NCBI RefSeq assembly: GCF_015265475.1
Contig: NZ_CP054493.1
Span: 434,001 to 498,000 of the forward strand
Source of the DNA: Candidatus Sulfurimonas marisnigri
GTDB lineage: Bacteria; Campylobacterota; Campylobacteria; Campylobacterales; Sulfurimonadaceae
Direction: 5' to 3'
DNA: 64,000 nt
Shown here piece by piece: positions 44,442-55,011 of this stretch (positions are counted from its first letter, which is position 1; each line of letters begins with the position of its first letter). The notes beneath the pieces were generated by a model, which was not told where the DNA came from, searched no databases, and saw only the letters and a list, made by a program, of their open reading frames with translations. A program made the translations under genes and the position numbers.

Positions 44442-45182
44442 TTAACTATTTATCTCATTTTTTATGATTACTGCCAACTCTCTACACTCTTTTATTTTTT
44501 GTGTATAGTTAAGGTTGTCTTTTAAAAGTATGTCTATAAAAGCACTACCAACAATTACACCATCTGCACCTTCTACTTTTTCTTTAGCTGTTTTTTTATT
44601 TACACCAAAACCTACATAAGTAGGCGTGTTAGTATGTTTTTTGATTGAGTGCAAAAATGGTTGTAAATCTTCAGCCTGACCAGAACCGGTTGTCCCTGTA
44701 TATGCAACCATATATATGAATTTTTGAGAGTTTGTAACTACCTCTTTAATTCTTGCTTCACTATCAGTAGGAGCTACGAAACTTATATTTGAGACATTAT
44801 TTGAGTTAAACAACTCACTATAGAGTAGTGCTTCCTCATGTGGCAAATCAGGGATGATTAATCCGCTTACTCCAAGCTCTTTTGCAATTGGAATCAGTTT
44901 ATCCATATCTTGCTGATAAAAGCTATTGAAATAACCCATCCATAATGTATCAACTTTTGGTGCAACCTCTTTTGAAATCTCTAAAAGATGTTTAAATTTA
45001 AAACCAAGTTCCAATGATTTATGATTTGCTTTTTCTATTAGCGGTCCATCAGCAACAGGGTCAGAAAATGGAACGCCAAGTTCTAGTGAATCAACACCAC
45101 TATCTCCGAGGGCTAAGGCTAAGTCAACAGTGAAAGATTTTTCTGGATAACCAGAAGTTATATATGCTACTAATTTTTTCAT
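44442..45182 (-). CDS. trpA: Tryptophan synthase alpha chain
   Basis: A 246-residue TIM-barrel subunit that releases indole from indole-3-glycerol phosphate for the beta chain. Motifs include LELGVPFSDPVADGPLIEKAN (catalytic Glu and Asp) and the phosphate-binding GFGVNKKTAKEKVEGADGVIVGSAF. TrpB is not adjacent. An Hpt protein gene lies 5 bases upstream in the same direction. Confidence 0.95.
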   Translation of the reverse strand: MKKLVAYITSGYPEKSFTVDLALALGDSGVDSLELGVPFSDPVADGPLIEKANHKSLELGFKFKHLLEISKEVAPKVDTLWMGYFNSFYQQDMDKLIPIAKELGVSGLIIPDLPHEEALLYSELFNSNNVSNISFVAPTDSEARIKEVVTNSQKFIYMVAYTGTTGSGQAEDLQPFLHSIKKHTNTPTYVGFGVNKKTAKEKVEGADGVIVGSAFIDILLKDNLNYTQKIKECRELAVIIKNEINS

Positions 45183-45187
45183 TTATA

Positions 45188-45589
45188 TTATTTTTCCAAG
45201 TCAGGTAATTTAAGCAGAGAATATTTAATGTGACTAAGTGAGTTGTTGAGCTTTAAATCTTCATTCCATTGAGCATACATATCACTAATTCTAAGTAACC
45301 AGTTGACTGTCTCTTCGTTTACACTCTGATGGTTAGTTCTTATCTGCTCAAGCGAGTCTTCAACAAAGGCTGAAAGTTTTGACATCTGTTCTATTTTCAA
45401 ATATCCAGACGCAGATTTAATATTATGAAAAACACGAAAAAGCTCATTTATGCTCTGCTCAAACATATTAGGCTTTGATAAATCGATTATCATTGTTTCC
45501 ATATTATCAACCATCATAGAGTAGTGATCTAAAAATTCATCAACTATTTCATAATCAAAGCTGGCGTCTAAATCACTTCTTATGCCCAT
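45188..45589 (-). CDS. Histidine phosphotransfer (Hpt) domain protein
   Basis: A 133-residue free-standing Hpt protein: ELFRVFHNIKSASGYLKIEQMSKLSAFVED shows the HXXKSXSGXL motif, with His at about residue 55 as phosphate acceptor, as in CheA P1. No kinase or regulator is adjacent, so partners are elsewhere; it sits directly before trpA, with which it may be co-transcribed. Confidence 0.8.
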   Translation of the reverse strand: MGIRSDLDASFDYEIVDEFLDHYSMMVDNMETMIIDLSKPNMFEQSINELFRVFHNIKSASGYLKIEQMSKLSAFVEDSLEQIRTNHQSVNEETVNWLLRISDMYAQWNEDLKLNNSLSHIKYSLLKLPDLEK

Positions 45590-45644
45590 TAAATATTTCT
45601 CCTATATAGTTCTAATTATAGCAATTTTTGGTTAAAATACATGT

Positions 45645-46436
45645 ATGAATAAAAAAATGACAATAACTTCTATTAAAAAAGCTAAAGGTGAGAAGCCATT
45701 AGTAATGGTTACTTCGTATGATGCTCTTTTTGCAAAACTATTGGCACCTTACTCTGATATGATTTTAGTTGGTGATAGTTTAAATATGAGTTTCGCAGGT
45801 AAACGAGACACATTGAGTACTACTTTGGAGCAAATGATATATCACACTAGTGCAGTGTGTCAAGGTGCACAAAACAGTTTTATCATCTGTGATATGCCAT
45901 TTGGAACTTATACGAATAAAGAAGATGCACTTAAAAATGCTATAAAAGTTTTTCAAGAAACTTCAGCAGACAGTATTAAAATAGAGGGTGGAGAAGATAA
46001 AGCTGATATTATCTCATATCTATGTTCTAATGGTGTAGCTGTTTGCGGACATATTGGATTACTTCCTCAAGCAGTACGTGGTGAGGGTGGTTATAAGGTT
46101 AAAGGTAAGACAGAAGAAGAGAAACTTCAACTTATTAAAGATGCAAGAGCAGTAGAAAATGCTGGAGCATTTTGTATGGTTATAGAAGGCGTAAAAGCTG
46201 AAGTAGCTGCTGAAGTAGCTTCTTGTGTATCTGTTCCGGTTATCGGTATCGGTGCTGGCAAAGACGTTGACGGACAAGTGCTTGTTTTTTCTGATATGTT
46301 AGGACTTTTTGAAGAATTCACTCCTAAGTTTGTCAAAAAGTATATGGATGGCGCCTCTTTGGTGAAAGAAGCAATGCTTAACTACTCTAATGATGTAAAA
46401 ACTAAAGAATTTCCAAAAGAGGAACATACATATTAA
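45645..46436 (+). CDS. panB: 3-methyl-2-oxobutanoate hydroxymethyltransferase
   Basis: A 263-residue TIM-barrel enzyme of pantothenate synthesis that adds a methylene group to ketoisovalerate. Family segments: [26 protein letters not shown] (metal-binding Asp), [31 protein letters not shown] and [23 protein letters not shown]. The stop overlaps the start of ruvB by one base. Confidence 0.96.
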   Translation: MNKKMTITSIKKAKGEKPLVMVTSYDALFAKLLAPYSDMILVGDSLNMSFAGKRDTLSTTLEQMIYHTSAVCQGAQNSFIICDMPFGTYTNKEDALKNAIKVFQETSADSIKIEGGEDKADIISYLCSNGVAVCGHIGLLPQAVRGEGGYKVKGKTEEEKLQLIKDARAVENAGAFCMVIEGVKAEVAAEVASCVSVPVIGIGAGKDVDGQVLVFSDMLGLFEEFTPKFVKKYMDGASLVKEAMLNYSNDVKTKEFPKEEHTY

Positions 46437-47446
46437 TGGAAAGATTGGTTGAGATTGAGAAGTTTGAGAATGAAGAGACGATAGAAATAACTCTTCGTCC
46501 TAATGTTTGGAATGAATATATTGGACAAAATCAGATTAAAAAAAATCTTGGAGTTTTTATAGAAGCTAGTAAAAAAAGGAATGAAGCTCTAGACCATGTT
46601 CTTTTCTTTGGACCACCAGGGCTTGGTAAAACTACTCTAGCACTTATTATAGCAAGCGAGATGAATGCAAATATTAAAGTAACGGCAGCTCCAATGATAG
46701 AAAAAAGTGGAGATCTAGCGGCTTTGCTTACAAATCTAGAGGAGGGTGATATACTTTTTATAGATGAAATTCACCGTCTTTCACCAGCAGTTGAAGAGAT
46801 ACTCTACTCATCCATGGAAGATTTTCGTATAGATATAATAATCGGTAGTGGACCAGCTGCCCAAACTGTTAAAATTGACTTGCCTAGGTTTACTCTGATA
46901 GGTGCTACAACAAGGGCAGGAATGCTTTCGAACCCTTTACGAGACAGATTTGGTATGAACTTTAGAATGCAGTTTTACGATCATGACGAGCTATCAAAAA
47001 TTATAACTCAAGCATCTGTGAAATTAGATAAAGAGATAGTTCATGAAGCGAGTATGGAAATAGCTAAAAGAAGTCGTGGAACACCTAGAATAGCATTGCG
47101 TCTTTTAAAACGTGTAAGAGATTTTGCAGATGTTGCAAACGAGAAAGATATAAAACACTCAAGAACAGAGTATGCGTTAGAGGAGCTTGGTATAAATTCA
47201 CATGGATTTGATGAAATGGACATAAGACTCTTAAACCTTTTAGCTGGAGCTAATGGAAGAGCTATCGGCTTAAGTACTATAGCGGCAGCTCTGAGTGAAG
47301 ATGAGGGGACAGTTGAAGATGTTCTTGAACCTTACTTAATTGCAAACGGATATTTAGAGAGAACCGCAAAAGGAAGAAAAGCAACAAGAAGTACATATGA
47401 GATTTTGAATGTTTCTCTTCCAGACCAAGAAGAGCTTCTATCTTGA
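46436..47446 (+). CDS. ruvB: Holliday junction branch migration ATPase RuvB
   Basis: A 336-residue AAA+ motor that drives branch migration with RuvA. Motifs: [19 protein letters not shown], Walker [10 protein letters not shown], Walker [13 protein letters not shown], sensor 1 [20 protein letters not shown], and the C-terminal winged helix. It overlaps panB upstream and the AI-2E transporter gene by four bases downstream. Confidence 0.97.
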   Translation: MERLVEIEKFENEETIEITLRPNVWNEYIGQNQIKKNLGVFIEASKKRNEALDHVLFFGPPGLGKTTLALIIASEMNANIKVTAAPMIEKSGDLAALLTNLEEGDILFIDEIHRLSPAVEEILYSSMEDFRIDIIIGSGPAAQTVKIDLPRFTLIGATTRAGMLSNPLRDRFGMNFRMQFYDHDELSKIITQASVKLDKEIVHEASMEIAKRSRGTPRIALRLLKRVRDFADVANEKDIKHSRTEYALEELGINSHGFDEMDIRLLNLLAGANGRAIGLSTIAAALSEDEGTVEDVLEPYLIANGYLERTAKGRKATRSTYEILNVSLPDQEELLS

Positions 47447-48492
47447 AACCACAATATTTTGTAGGCATACTTTTTGCAACATCTCTTTACTGGATGTATT
47501 TATTGTATTCTCCATTTTTATTAGTTATTACAATTGCTGCACTTTTGGCAATCTCTACTTCAGATATTCAAGGATTATTTGAGCGATTATTCAAAAATAA
47601 GCTATATGCAGCCTTTGGTTCAAGTTTTTTGTTAGCTGTTTTGTTTTTTGCCCCACTTGGATATTTTTTGGCTACTTTAACTATAAAACTAAACTCCCTC
47701 GAACCACAGGTATTTGAGAGCATAGAACTCTATATAAACAATATAATACAAAATCCACCCAAGTTTTTGGCTTTTTTGAAACCCTATACAGTTGATTACT
47801 TGGAGGAGATAGACATAAACTCACTTGCATCAAATGCGCTATCTATAACAGGGACGGTTGGTGCATTTAGTGCAGGTTTTTTAAAAAATGCTTTTTTAGT
47901 AATAATTTTCTATTTTTTTGCTCAATATAATGGCTCAACGATTGTTGAGTTTTTAAAACGAGTTGTACAAATGTCTGTTGATGAGACAACTCTTCTCTCC
48001 AAAGAGCTGTCATCTGTTATGAGTGTTGTTTTTTACTCTATATTGATAAATGCAATGTTTCAAGGCGCACTCTTTGGTATTGCCATATCTTTTATGGGCT
48101 ACAATGGACTTCTTTTTGGAATAATGTATGGATTTGCATCTCTTATCCCTGTTGTTGGCGGAGCACTAATGTGGCTTCCATTTATGATGTATGAATTTGC
48201 TACTGGTGATAGTGCAAATGCTATATTAATTGCCTTATACTCTATTTTGGTGATTTCTGTAGTTGCAGATACATTCATCAAGCCATTAATTATAAAAGAG
48301 ATAAATACAAGACTTTTAAAAGATGATGATGCCAGAATGAATGAACTTGTAATATTTTTTGCAATAATAGCAGGGCTTGCAACTTTTGGTTTTTGGGGTA
48401 TGATTTTAGGGCCTGCTATTACCGCTTTTTTCTTGACAATTATGAAACTTTTTGAAGCGAGAACAATAGAGTGTAAAGAAAAAACTAATTAG
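47443..48492 (+). CDS. AI-2E family transporter (PerM/YdiK type)
   Basis: A 349-residue membrane protein with about eight hydrophobic helices and the AI-2E transporter layout, including [30 protein letters not shown] at the start and [36 protein letters not shown] near the end. Families of this kind are linked to efflux of signalling molecules or Na+ antiport; a specific cargo cannot be told. The stop lies two bases from that of the convergent acyltransferase. Confidence 0.82.
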   Translation: MKPQYFVGILFATSLYWMYLLYSPFLLVITIAALLAISTSDIQGLFERLFKNKLYAAFGSSFLLAVLFFAPLGYFLATLTIKLNSLEPQVFESIELYINNIIQNPPKFLAFLKPYTVDYLEEIDINSLASNALSITGTVGAFSAGFLKNAFLVIIFYFFAQYNGSTIVEFLKRVVQMSVDETTLLSKELSSVMSVVFYSILINAMFQGALFGIAISFMGYNGLLFGIMYGFASLIPVVGGALMWLPFMMYEFATGDSANAILIALYSILVISVVADTFIKPLIIKEINTRLLKDDDARMNELVIFFAIIAGLATFGFWGMILGPAITAFFLTIMKLFEARTIECKEKTN

Positions 48493-48494
48493 AT

Positions 48495-49379
48495 TCATTT
48501 TTTATATATCTCTGGATGTTCACTCTTCCATCTACGATGAATCCAAAACCAAAATTTTGGTTCGTCACTGATAAGCTTAGTTAACCAATCTGCTTGAAGT
48601 TGGGTGGCTTTTTGAATGTCAGCTGACTCGTCATCACTCTTTTCAACTACAATCTCATCAAAAAGCATAAGAGTATAATTCTCATCATCATCTGTGCGTA
48701 TTGTTATTGGTATGATAGCAGCGTTATATTTTCTGGCAAGATACGCTGGTGTAGAAGTTTGACGAACACTTTTACCTAAAAAATCTACTTCTAAACCTTC
48801 TCTCGGATTTATAGCTGTATCTATAACTATGCCGCAAGCTTCACCTTTTTTTATTAGTTTTATAAGGGGCTTTATAACATTTGCTTTTTCTAAAGATTTA
48901 TTACCAAATTTTCCTCTGGACTCTATGACCCACTCTTGATACTTTTCATTTTTCATTTTTTTAAAAACTGCAGTAATAGGCTCTATAAAAGCTGAAATTG
49001 AAGTGCCTCCAAGCTCCCAAGCAGAATAGTGAGGAGTTACATAAATAACTGCACGACCATCTTCATGTGCTTTTTTCACAGCTTCAATATTGTGTATAGT
49101 TATTTTACTTTTTAGGTCATGTTTACTCATATGTCGTATCTCCATAAGATGTAAAAAGTTGAATAAAAGATTTTTAAAACTGTAATGCACTATCTCATCT
49201 TTCTCTTTATCACTCATCTTACCATCAAAAGCAAAGTCAAGATTTCTATATGCAACATCTTTGTATCTGGAAGAGACATGATAGGCGATAGTCCCAAGCA
49301 TTGAAAAAAATCTTTTTCTCAAAGTCTTTGGTAAGATCATCAAAATTTTTTCAAGTAGTATAAATAGTTTAAATCCCAT
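48495..49379 (-). CDS. Lipid A biosynthesis acyltransferase (LpxL/HtrB type)
   Basis: A 294-residue late acyltransferase that adds a secondary fatty acid to Kdo2-lipid IVA. The HX4E catalytic motif appears in YVTPHYSAWELGG (His about 121), with a membrane-anchoring N-terminus and INPREGLEVDFLGKSVRQTSTPAYLARKYNAAIIPI further on. Gene name (lpxL versus waaM/htrB) is not fixed. Single gene in the minus direction. Confidence 0.85.
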   Translation of the reverse strand: MGFKLFILLEKILMILPKTLRKRFFSMLGTIAYHVSSRYKDVAYRNLDFAFDGKMSDKEKDEIVHYSFKNLLFNFLHLMEIRHMSKHDLKSKITIHNIEAVKKAHEDGRAVIYVTPHYSAWELGGTSISAFIEPITAVFKKMKNEKYQEWVIESRGKFGNKSLEKANVIKPLIKLIKKGEACGIVIDTAINPREGLEVDFLGKSVRQTSTPAYLARKYNAAIIPITIRTDDDENYTLMLFDEIVVEKSDDESADIQKATQLQADWLTKLISDEPKFWFWIHRRWKSEHPEIYKK

Positions 49380-49507
49380 TAGTTAAATAACTCCTAAAGT
49401 TTGTAAATGCAATTATAACAAAATGCTTATAAATAAAAGTAACGGGTAATCTTCTTGTTATTAAGCCTTTGGTATAATCACAGTAATTTTAAACAAGGCA
49501 ATAAAAC

Positions 49508-50413
49508 ATGGTTGCATTAGATATCCAAAATTTTTCCGAGGGCCGCACAAAGGCTAGAGCATACTTTTGCTATCTATTTTCTAAAAATATTCCAAATAGA
49601 TTACCATCTCTTTCGCAAGAGATGATAATGCCTCGTCTTTTAAAGATAAAAGCAGATTTAGAAACTTGCGAGGGAGTTTATCTTCTGGATAATCGTGGTA
49701 TACAGGTCACACCCACATTTGCATCTAATAAACAGACTGATGGCGACATTGGAAAAATAAGGGCTGACAGAGCTTACTATTACCGTGCAGTTAGAGAGGG
49801 CAGATGTACTATTACAGACCCTTATCCATCTCTCATTACACAAGAGTTGACCGTAACTACCTCTCAACCTATTTTTGATGAAAAGGGAAACCTGTTATAT
49901 GTAGCATGTCTTGACATGCCTCTTGATGATGTAATAAAAATATCTCATCAAAATACATTAGACTCACTTTTTTCTAAGTTATTTATGTACTCTTATTTGT
50001 CATTTTCAATTGCACTTATAGGGATTGCTATGTTGCTCTTTTTTAAAGGAGTTCAGAGCTTTTTCACATATGAAATAACGCCTTCACATTTTGAAATTAA
50101 AGATGTATTTGAAGCAACTATTTTGTTAACACTAGCTCTAGCTATATTTGACTTGGCAAAAACACTCATCGAAGAGGAAATTTTAGGTAGGCATAAAGGG
50201 TATAATATTTCTGGGCCACATAAGACAATGGTTCGTTTTTTAGGCTCTATAATTATCGCTTTATCGATTGAAGCGCTAATGCTGGTATTCAAATTTGCCA
50301 TTACCGATCCGGAAAAGTTACTTTATTCAATGTATATTGTGGCTGGAGTGTCAATGTTGCTTATAACCCTAGCAGTTTATATAAAATTCACAAAAGAGAA
50401 AAATGAAGAATGA
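49508..50413 (+). CDS. Cache/PDC-sensor membrane protein
   Basis: A 301-residue protein. Residues about 1-155 form a PDC/Cache-like sensor (LETCEGVYLLDNRGIQVTP, RAYYYRAVREGRCTITDPYPS, LTVTTSQPIFDEKGNLLYVACLDM). Four membrane helices follow (about 160-180, 198-217, 247-268, 276-293). No helix precedes the sensor, so it either faces the cytoplasm or crosses unusually. No output domain is seen. It overlaps hisH by four bases. Confidence 0.65.
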   Translation: MVALDIQNFSEGRTKARAYFCYLFSKNIPNRLPSLSQEMIMPRLLKIKADLETCEGVYLLDNRGIQVTPTFASNKQTDGDIGKIRADRAYYYRAVREGRCTITDPYPSLITQELTVTTSQPIFDEKGNLLYVACLDMPLDDVIKISHQNTLDSLFSKLFMYSYLSFSIALIGIAMLLFFKGVQSFFTYEITPSHFEIKDVFEATILLTLALAIFDLAKTLIEEEILGRHKGYNISGPHKTMVRFLGSIIIALSIEALMLVFKFAITDPEKLLYSMYIVAGVSMLLITLAVYIKFTKEKNEE

Positions 50414-51021
50414 TAGCGATAGTTGATTATAATATGGGAAATTTAGCAAGTGTGCAAAATGCATTTGCTAAATTAGGCGAAGAAACAGTTGTTGAGAGTG
50501 ACCCTGAAAAGTTTAAGGATTATGATAAATTAATTCTTCCAGGAGTTGGGGCATTTGGCGATGCAATGGAGCATTTAAGAGAGCGAAATATGATTGAACC
50601 TTTGAGAGAGTATGCTAAAAGTGGTAAGTACATGTTAGGTATCTGTCTTGGAATGCAACTACTTTTTGAGTCCAGTGAAGAGTTTGGCTATCATGAAGGT
50701 TTAGGCTTAATAAAAGGCAGTGTAACAGCTTTTGATACTACCAAGTTTAGTGAAGCACTTAAAGTTCCACACATGGGTTGGAACAGAATGTTTACTAAAG
50801 AACATCCACTGTTTAATAACTTAGATGAAGAGCATTATCTCTACTTCGTGCATACTTACCATGTTAATTGCAAAAACGAAGAGGATATCATAGGGCGTAC
50901 TAACTATGGTTATGAGTTTACATCTGCTGTGGCATGTGCTAATGTGATGGGGATTCAGCCTCACCCTGAAAAAAGCCATGAGAATGGTCTTAAAATACTA
51001 GAAAATTTTATTAAACTATAG
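50410..51021 (+). CDS. hisH: Imidazole glycerol phosphate synthase glutaminase subunit
   Basis: A 203-residue class I amidotransferase that feeds ammonia to His[17 protein letters not shown] opens the protein, [18 protein letters not shown] holds the nucleophilic Cys, and [12 protein letters not shown] the catalytic His and Glu. It overlaps the Cache protein gene and precedes hisA by ten bases. Confidence 0.96.
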   Translation: MIAIVDYNMGNLASVQNAFAKLGEETVVESDPEKFKDYDKLILPGVGAFGDAMEHLRERNMIEPLREYAKSGKYMLGICLGMQLLFESSEEFGYHEGLGLIKGSVTAFDTTKFSEALKVPHMGWNRMFTKEHPLFNNLDEEHYLYFVHTYHVNCKNEEDIIGRTNYGYEFTSAVACANVMGIQPHPEKSHENGLKILENFIKL

Positions 51022-51031
51022 GAAAACAAAT

Positions 51032-51742
51032 ATGACTTTATATCCGGCAATTGACTTAAAAGATGGAAAAGCAGTAAGACTAACAAAAGGTCTTATGGAT
51101 AGTGCAAAAATATATTCAGATGAACCATGGATTCTTGTAAAAAAGTTTGAAGAGATGGGTGCTGAGTGGGTTCATTTAGTTGATTTAAATGGTGCATTCG
51201 CAGGTGAGCCAAAAAACTTAGAGCAAATTATTAAAATTAGAGAAAACTGTAATGTAAAGCTTGAACTAGGCGGAGGGATTCGCGATGAAGCAACAATTAA
51301 AAAAATGATAGAGATTGGTATAGATAGAATTATTTTAGGCTCTATTGCTGTTAAGGACTCTGCATTTGTTAAAGAGATGGCAGCAAAATACCCAATAGCA
51401 GTAGGAATTGACGCCATTGATGGATATGTAGCTGTTGAGGGTTGGGGAGAGGTAAGCACAATGAAGGCAACTGATTTAGCAAAAGAGTTTGCAAATGCTG
51501 GCGTAGAAGCAATTATTTGTACCGATGTAGGAAGAGATGGAACACTCAGTGGGGTTAATGTAGAGTTTACTGTTGATATTGCAAAGGCAAGTGGAATTAG
51601 TACTATTGCTAGTGGTGGCGTTAAAGATGAGAGTGATATAGAAGCATTGATTGCGACTAATGCAGTTGATGGAGTAATCATTGGTAAAGCTTACTATGAG
51701 GGTACATTAGACCTAGCAAAGATGTTTAAGCTTCTAGATTAA
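51032..51742 (+). CDS. hisA: ProFAR isomerase HisA
   Basis: A 236-residue TIM barrel that opens the ribose ring of ProFAR in histidine synthesis. Features: [18 protein letters not shown] (catalytic Asp), [43 protein letters not shown] (second Asp), and [12 protein letters not shown]. Length is normal for the family. Confidence 0.96.
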   Translation: MTLYPAIDLKDGKAVRLTKGLMDSAKIYSDEPWILVKKFEEMGAEWVHLVDLNGAFAGEPKNLEQIIKIRENCNVKLELGGGIRDEATIKKMIEIGIDRIILGSIAVKDSAFVKEMAAKYPIAVGIDAIDGYVAVEGWGEVSTMKATDLAKEFANAGVEAIICTDVGRDGTLSGVNVEFTVDIAKASGISTIASGGVKDESDIEALIATNAVDGVIIGKAYYEGTLDLAKMFKLLD

Positions 51743-51755
51743 GCAATGCTTAATC
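51737..51755 (+). terminator. Weak hairpin after hisA
   Basis: GATTAAG-CAATG-CTTAATC overlaps the hisA stop codon; no T-run follows, so terminator function is uncertain. Confidence 0.3.
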
Positions 51756-51827
51756 ATAATATAAATAGAATTTAGATATTATTACTTAAATAAATTATAA
51801 ATATAAATATATATAAAAGGATTTCTA

Positions 51828-52202
51828 TTGAAATTACTTGTAGTTGATGACAGTTCCACGATGCGTCGTATAATTAAAAATACGCTAGCAAGACTTGGGC
51901 ACAAAGATATTCTTGAGGGTGCAGATGGTCTTGAAGGGTGGGCAGCACTAGATGCTAGTCCTGATGTACAAATGCTTATAACAGATTGGAATATGCCGGA
52001 GATGAATGGTCTTGAACTTGTTAAAAAAGTTCGTGCGGATGCACGTTTCGTGGATTTACCTATTATTATGGTGACTACCGAGGGTGGAAAAGCAGAAGTG
52101 ATAACAGCACTAAAAGCAGGCGTAAACAACTATATAGTTAAACCATTTACTCCCCAAGTATTAAAAGAGAAGCTAGCTGCAGTTATGGGTATCGAGGTGT
52201 AA
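51828..52202 (+). CDS. cheY: Chemotaxis response regulator CheY
   Basis: A 124-residue single receiver domain. LLVVDDSSTMRRIIKNTL gives the acidic pocket, LITDWNMPEMNGLELV the phospho-accepting Asp (about 53), MVTTEGG the switch Thr, and YIVKPFTPQ the Lys. It carries CheA signals to the flagellar motor. The start is TTG 51828 after AAAAGGA. It leads the cheY-prmA-ftsH order also known in Helicobacter and Campylobacter; prmA overlaps its stop by one base. Confidence 0.92.
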   Translation: MKLLVVDDSSTMRRIIKNTLARLGHKDILEGADGLEGWAALDASPDVQMLITDWNMPEMNGLELVKKVRADARFVDLPIIMVTTEGGKAEVITALKAGVNNYIVKPFTPQVLKEKLAAVMGIEV

Positions 52203-53029
52203 TGCAAGAGCATTACTTTGAATTAGTAGTTAAACTCTCTTCTCATCATTCACTTTTTTCAGATTTTTTAGCAGATACATTACCTGTTGGTTTTGAAGAG
52301 ACCGATGATGGTTTTATTATTAGAAGTGAAGATGAACTTGACACTATCGTTTGGGGATTAGAGCAGTTCCTAGAAGCTCTACAAAAGGCACTTGGTCAAA
52401 ATATAGAATTAGAATGTACTCAATCTAAACTTAAAAATAGTGATTGGGTAGAAGTTTATCAAAGAAGTATTCAACCATTACAAATTGATAGATTTTATAT
52501 TCATCCAACTTGGGATGAGCCCAGCAACGATTTAACAAATATAGTAATTGACCCTGCATTAGCTTTTGGAACAGGTCATCACCCAACAACTGCATCATCA
52601 TTAAGAGCAATAGCAAATTATGTAAAAAAAGATGATAAAGTATTAGATGTTGGCTGTGGGAGCGGAATACTTGGGGTCGGAGCATTGAAGATAGGTGCTA
52701 TAGTAGATGCGTGTGATACAGATATAGTTTGCGTTGATAATAGCGAAGTGAATGCAAAATTAAATGAAGTTAAATTTAATAACCTTTGGGAAGGTTCATG
52801 TAGCCTTGCTAAAAGTAATTATGATGTAGTTGTCGCAAATATAGTGGCAGATGTTTTAACATTTATAGCGAATGATTTGAAGAGTGTTTTAAAAGCTGAT
52901 GGGATTCTTATTATTTCTGGAATTCTGGATAAATATGAGACAAAAGTTTTAAAGTTTTACAAAGAATTTAAGATAGTTGAAACAATAAGAGAAGATGAGT
53001 GGGTAACACTTGTTTTAAAAAAAGGATAA
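52202..53029 (+). CDS. prmA: Ribosomal protein L11 methyltransferase
   Basis: A 275-residue SAM-dependent methylase of L11. The C-terminal domain has IDPALAFGTGHHPTTASSLRAI, motif I VLDVGCGSGILGVGALKIGA and VVVANIVADVL for the substrate site. The start overlaps the cheY stop by one base; ftsH begins 8 bases after its stop. Confidence 0.93.
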   Translation: MQEHYFELVVKLSSHHSLFSDFLADTLPVGFEETDDGFIIRSEDELDTIVWGLEQFLEALQKALGQNIELECTQSKLKNSDWVEVYQRSIQPLQIDRFYIHPTWDEPSNDLTNIVIDPALAFGTGHHPTTASSLRAIANYVKKDDKVLDVGCGSGILGVGALKIGAIVDACDTDIVCVDNSEVNAKLNEVKFNNLWEGSCSLAKSNYDVVVANIVADVLTFIANDLKSVLKADGILIISGILDKYETKVLKFYKEFKIVETIREDEWVTLVLKKG

Positions 53030-53037
53030 GAGTAGAT

Positions 53038-55011
53038 ATGCAAGACAAGAACAATAAAGACAATAACTTTTTTAATAAAAATCCATTAGTAACTTTTGCA
53101 ATTTTTTCAGTTGTTATAATACTTCTTTTTAAAACAATTGTTGGGGATACTCAAGGCACAAATGAAAATGTAGCTGGTGCAAGTAAACGTGCAAAGTCGA
53201 TTAATTATTCTGAATTTAAGTCACTAATATCATCTAAACAATTGAAGAAAGTTGATATTGGACAAAGCTATATAAAAGCATATGGGTCTGACAGCTTATC
53301 AGTTTATACAACTAGAATTGTTCCTGGAGATACAAAGCTTATAGAAGAGCTAGAAAAACAGGGTATAGAATATACAGGCTTTAGTGAAACGAATTGGTTT
53401 ACAGAAATGTTTGGGTGGCTTCTGCCATTTTTAATTATTATTGGTATATGGATGTTTTTTGCAGGTCGCATGCAAAAAAGTATGGGTAGTGGAATACTTG
53501 GGATGGGTAATTCTAAAAAGATGGTCAACTCTGAAAAGCCAAAGACAAAATTTGATGATGTGGCTGGTGTAGAAGAGGCAAAAGAGGAAGTTCAAGAGAT
53601 AGTAGATTTTTTAAAATTCCCTGCTCGTTACGTAGAAATAGGTGCCAAAATCCCTAAAGGTGTTCTTTTAGTAGGTAGTCCAGGTACTGGTAAAACATTA
53701 TTGGCAAAAGCTGTTGCGGGTGAAGCAGATGTTCCTTTCTTTTCTGTAAGTGGATCTAGTTTTATTGAGATGTTTGTAGGAGTAGGTGCAGCTCGAGTTC
53801 GTGATTTATTTGAACAAGCAAAAAAAGACGCTCCAAGTATTATATTTATAGATGAAATTGATGCTATAGGGAAAAGTCGTGCAGCTGGCGGTGTGATGGG
53901 TGGAAATGATGAGAGAGAGCAGACTTTAAATCAACTACTTGCTGAGATGGATGGGTTTGGAACAGATACTCCTATTATTATTTTAGCTGCTACAAATAGA
54001 CCTGAAGTACTTGATCAGGCACTGTTACGTCCTGGTCGTTTTGATAGACAAGTTTTAGTTGATAAACCTGACTTTGAAGGGCGTGTCAAAATTCTAAAGG
54101 TTCATGTTAAAGGTGTTAAGATGGATGAAGACGTTGAGCTTGAAGAGGTGGCTCGCTTAACGGCAGGACTAGCTGGTGCTGACTTGGCAAATATTATAAA
54201 TGAGGCAGCGCTGTTAGCAGGTAGAAAAAGTCAAAAAACTGTAAAACAGAGTGATTTATTTGAATCAGTTGAACGTGCTTTAGCTGGACTTGCTAAAAAA
54301 TCTCGTCGAATTAATCCAAAAGAGAAGAAAATTGTTGCATATCACGAAAGTGGGCATGCACTTCTTGCAGAAACTACAAAGGGAGCTAAAAAAGTTTCAA
54401 AAGTATCTATTGTTCCTCGTGGTTTGGCTGCTTTAGGGTACACTTTAAATACGCCAGAAGAGAACAAATTTATGATGCAAAAACATGAGCTTTGGGCTGA
54501 AGTTGATGTTCTTCTTGGTGGTCGTGCTGCTGAGGAAGTATTTATTGGTGAAATATCAACGGGTGCTGGCAATGACCTTGAGCGTGCTACAGATATTATC
54601 AAATCAATGGTTCAGACTTATGGAATGAGTGATGTAGCTGGACTTATGGTTTTGGAGAAAAGTAGACAATCATTTTTAGGCGGAGGAATGCAAGCTACCC
54701 GTGAGTACAGTGATAAGATGGCTGAGAATATGGATGAGTTTATTAAAACGTCTTTGAAAGCAAGATATGACACTGTATTAGTTAGACTTGAAGAGTATAG
54801 AGAAGCTATTGAAGATATGGTTAAACTTTTATATAAAAAAGAGAATATTACAGGTGTAGAAGTAAGAGAAATTATTACTGCTTTTGAAAAAAAGAATAAT
54901 ATTGATTCTAAAGTTACAAAAGTAGTAGATGAAATTAGAGATGAGCTAGAAGAAGATGCAAAAATGGCAGATGAAGCTAAAGATGTAGAAGAGAAAAGTG
55001 ATGAGAAATAA
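53038..55011 (+). CDS. ftsH: ATP-dependent zinc metalloprotease FtsH
   Basis: A 657-residue membrane AAA+ protease. Two helices (about 18-36 and 120-140) flank a periplasmic part. Walker A is GSPGTGKT, Walker [12 protein letters not shown], then the second region [22 protein letters not shown], and the zinc site HESGH. A Lys/Glu-rich tail ends the protein. I use ATG 53038 because the earlier in-frame TTG at 52999 reads through the prmA end. It degrades membrane and regulatory proteins. Confidence 0.96.
   Translation: MQDKNNKDNNFFNKNPLVTFAIFSVVIILLFKTIVGDTQGTNENVAGASKRAKSINYSEFKSLISSKQLKKVDIGQSYIKAYGSDSLSVYTTRIVPGDTKLIEELEKQGIEYTGFSETNWFTEMFGWLLPFLIIIGIWMFFAGRMQKSMGSGILGMGNSKKMVNSEKPKTKFDDVAGVEEAKEEVQEIVDFLKFPARYVEIGAKIPKGVLLVGSPGTGKTLLAKAVAGEADVPFFSVSGSSFIEMFVGVGAARVRDLFEQAKKDAPSIIFIDEIDAIGKSRAAGGVMGGNDEREQTLNQLLAEMDGFGTDTPIIILAATNRPEVLDQALLRPGRFDRQVLVDKPDFEGRVKILKVHVKGVKMDEDVELEEVARLTAGLAGADLANIINEAALLAGRKSQKTVKQSDLFESVERALAGLAKKSRRINPKEKKIVAYHESGHALLAETTKGAKKVSKVSIVPRGLAALGYTLNTPEENKFMMQKHELWAEVDVLLGGRAAEEVFIGEISTGAGNDLERATDIIKSMVQTYGMSDVAGLMVLEKSRQSFLGGGMQATREYSDKMAENMDEFIKTSLKARYDTVLVRLEEYREAIEDMVKLLYKKENITGVEVREIITAFEKKNNIDSKVTKVVDEIRDELEEDAKMADEAKDVEEKSDEK

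Noticed and set aside
51172-51681. Long minus-strand open frame of 169 codons
   Set aside because: Lies entirely antisense to hisA; composition is a mirror of hisA codons.
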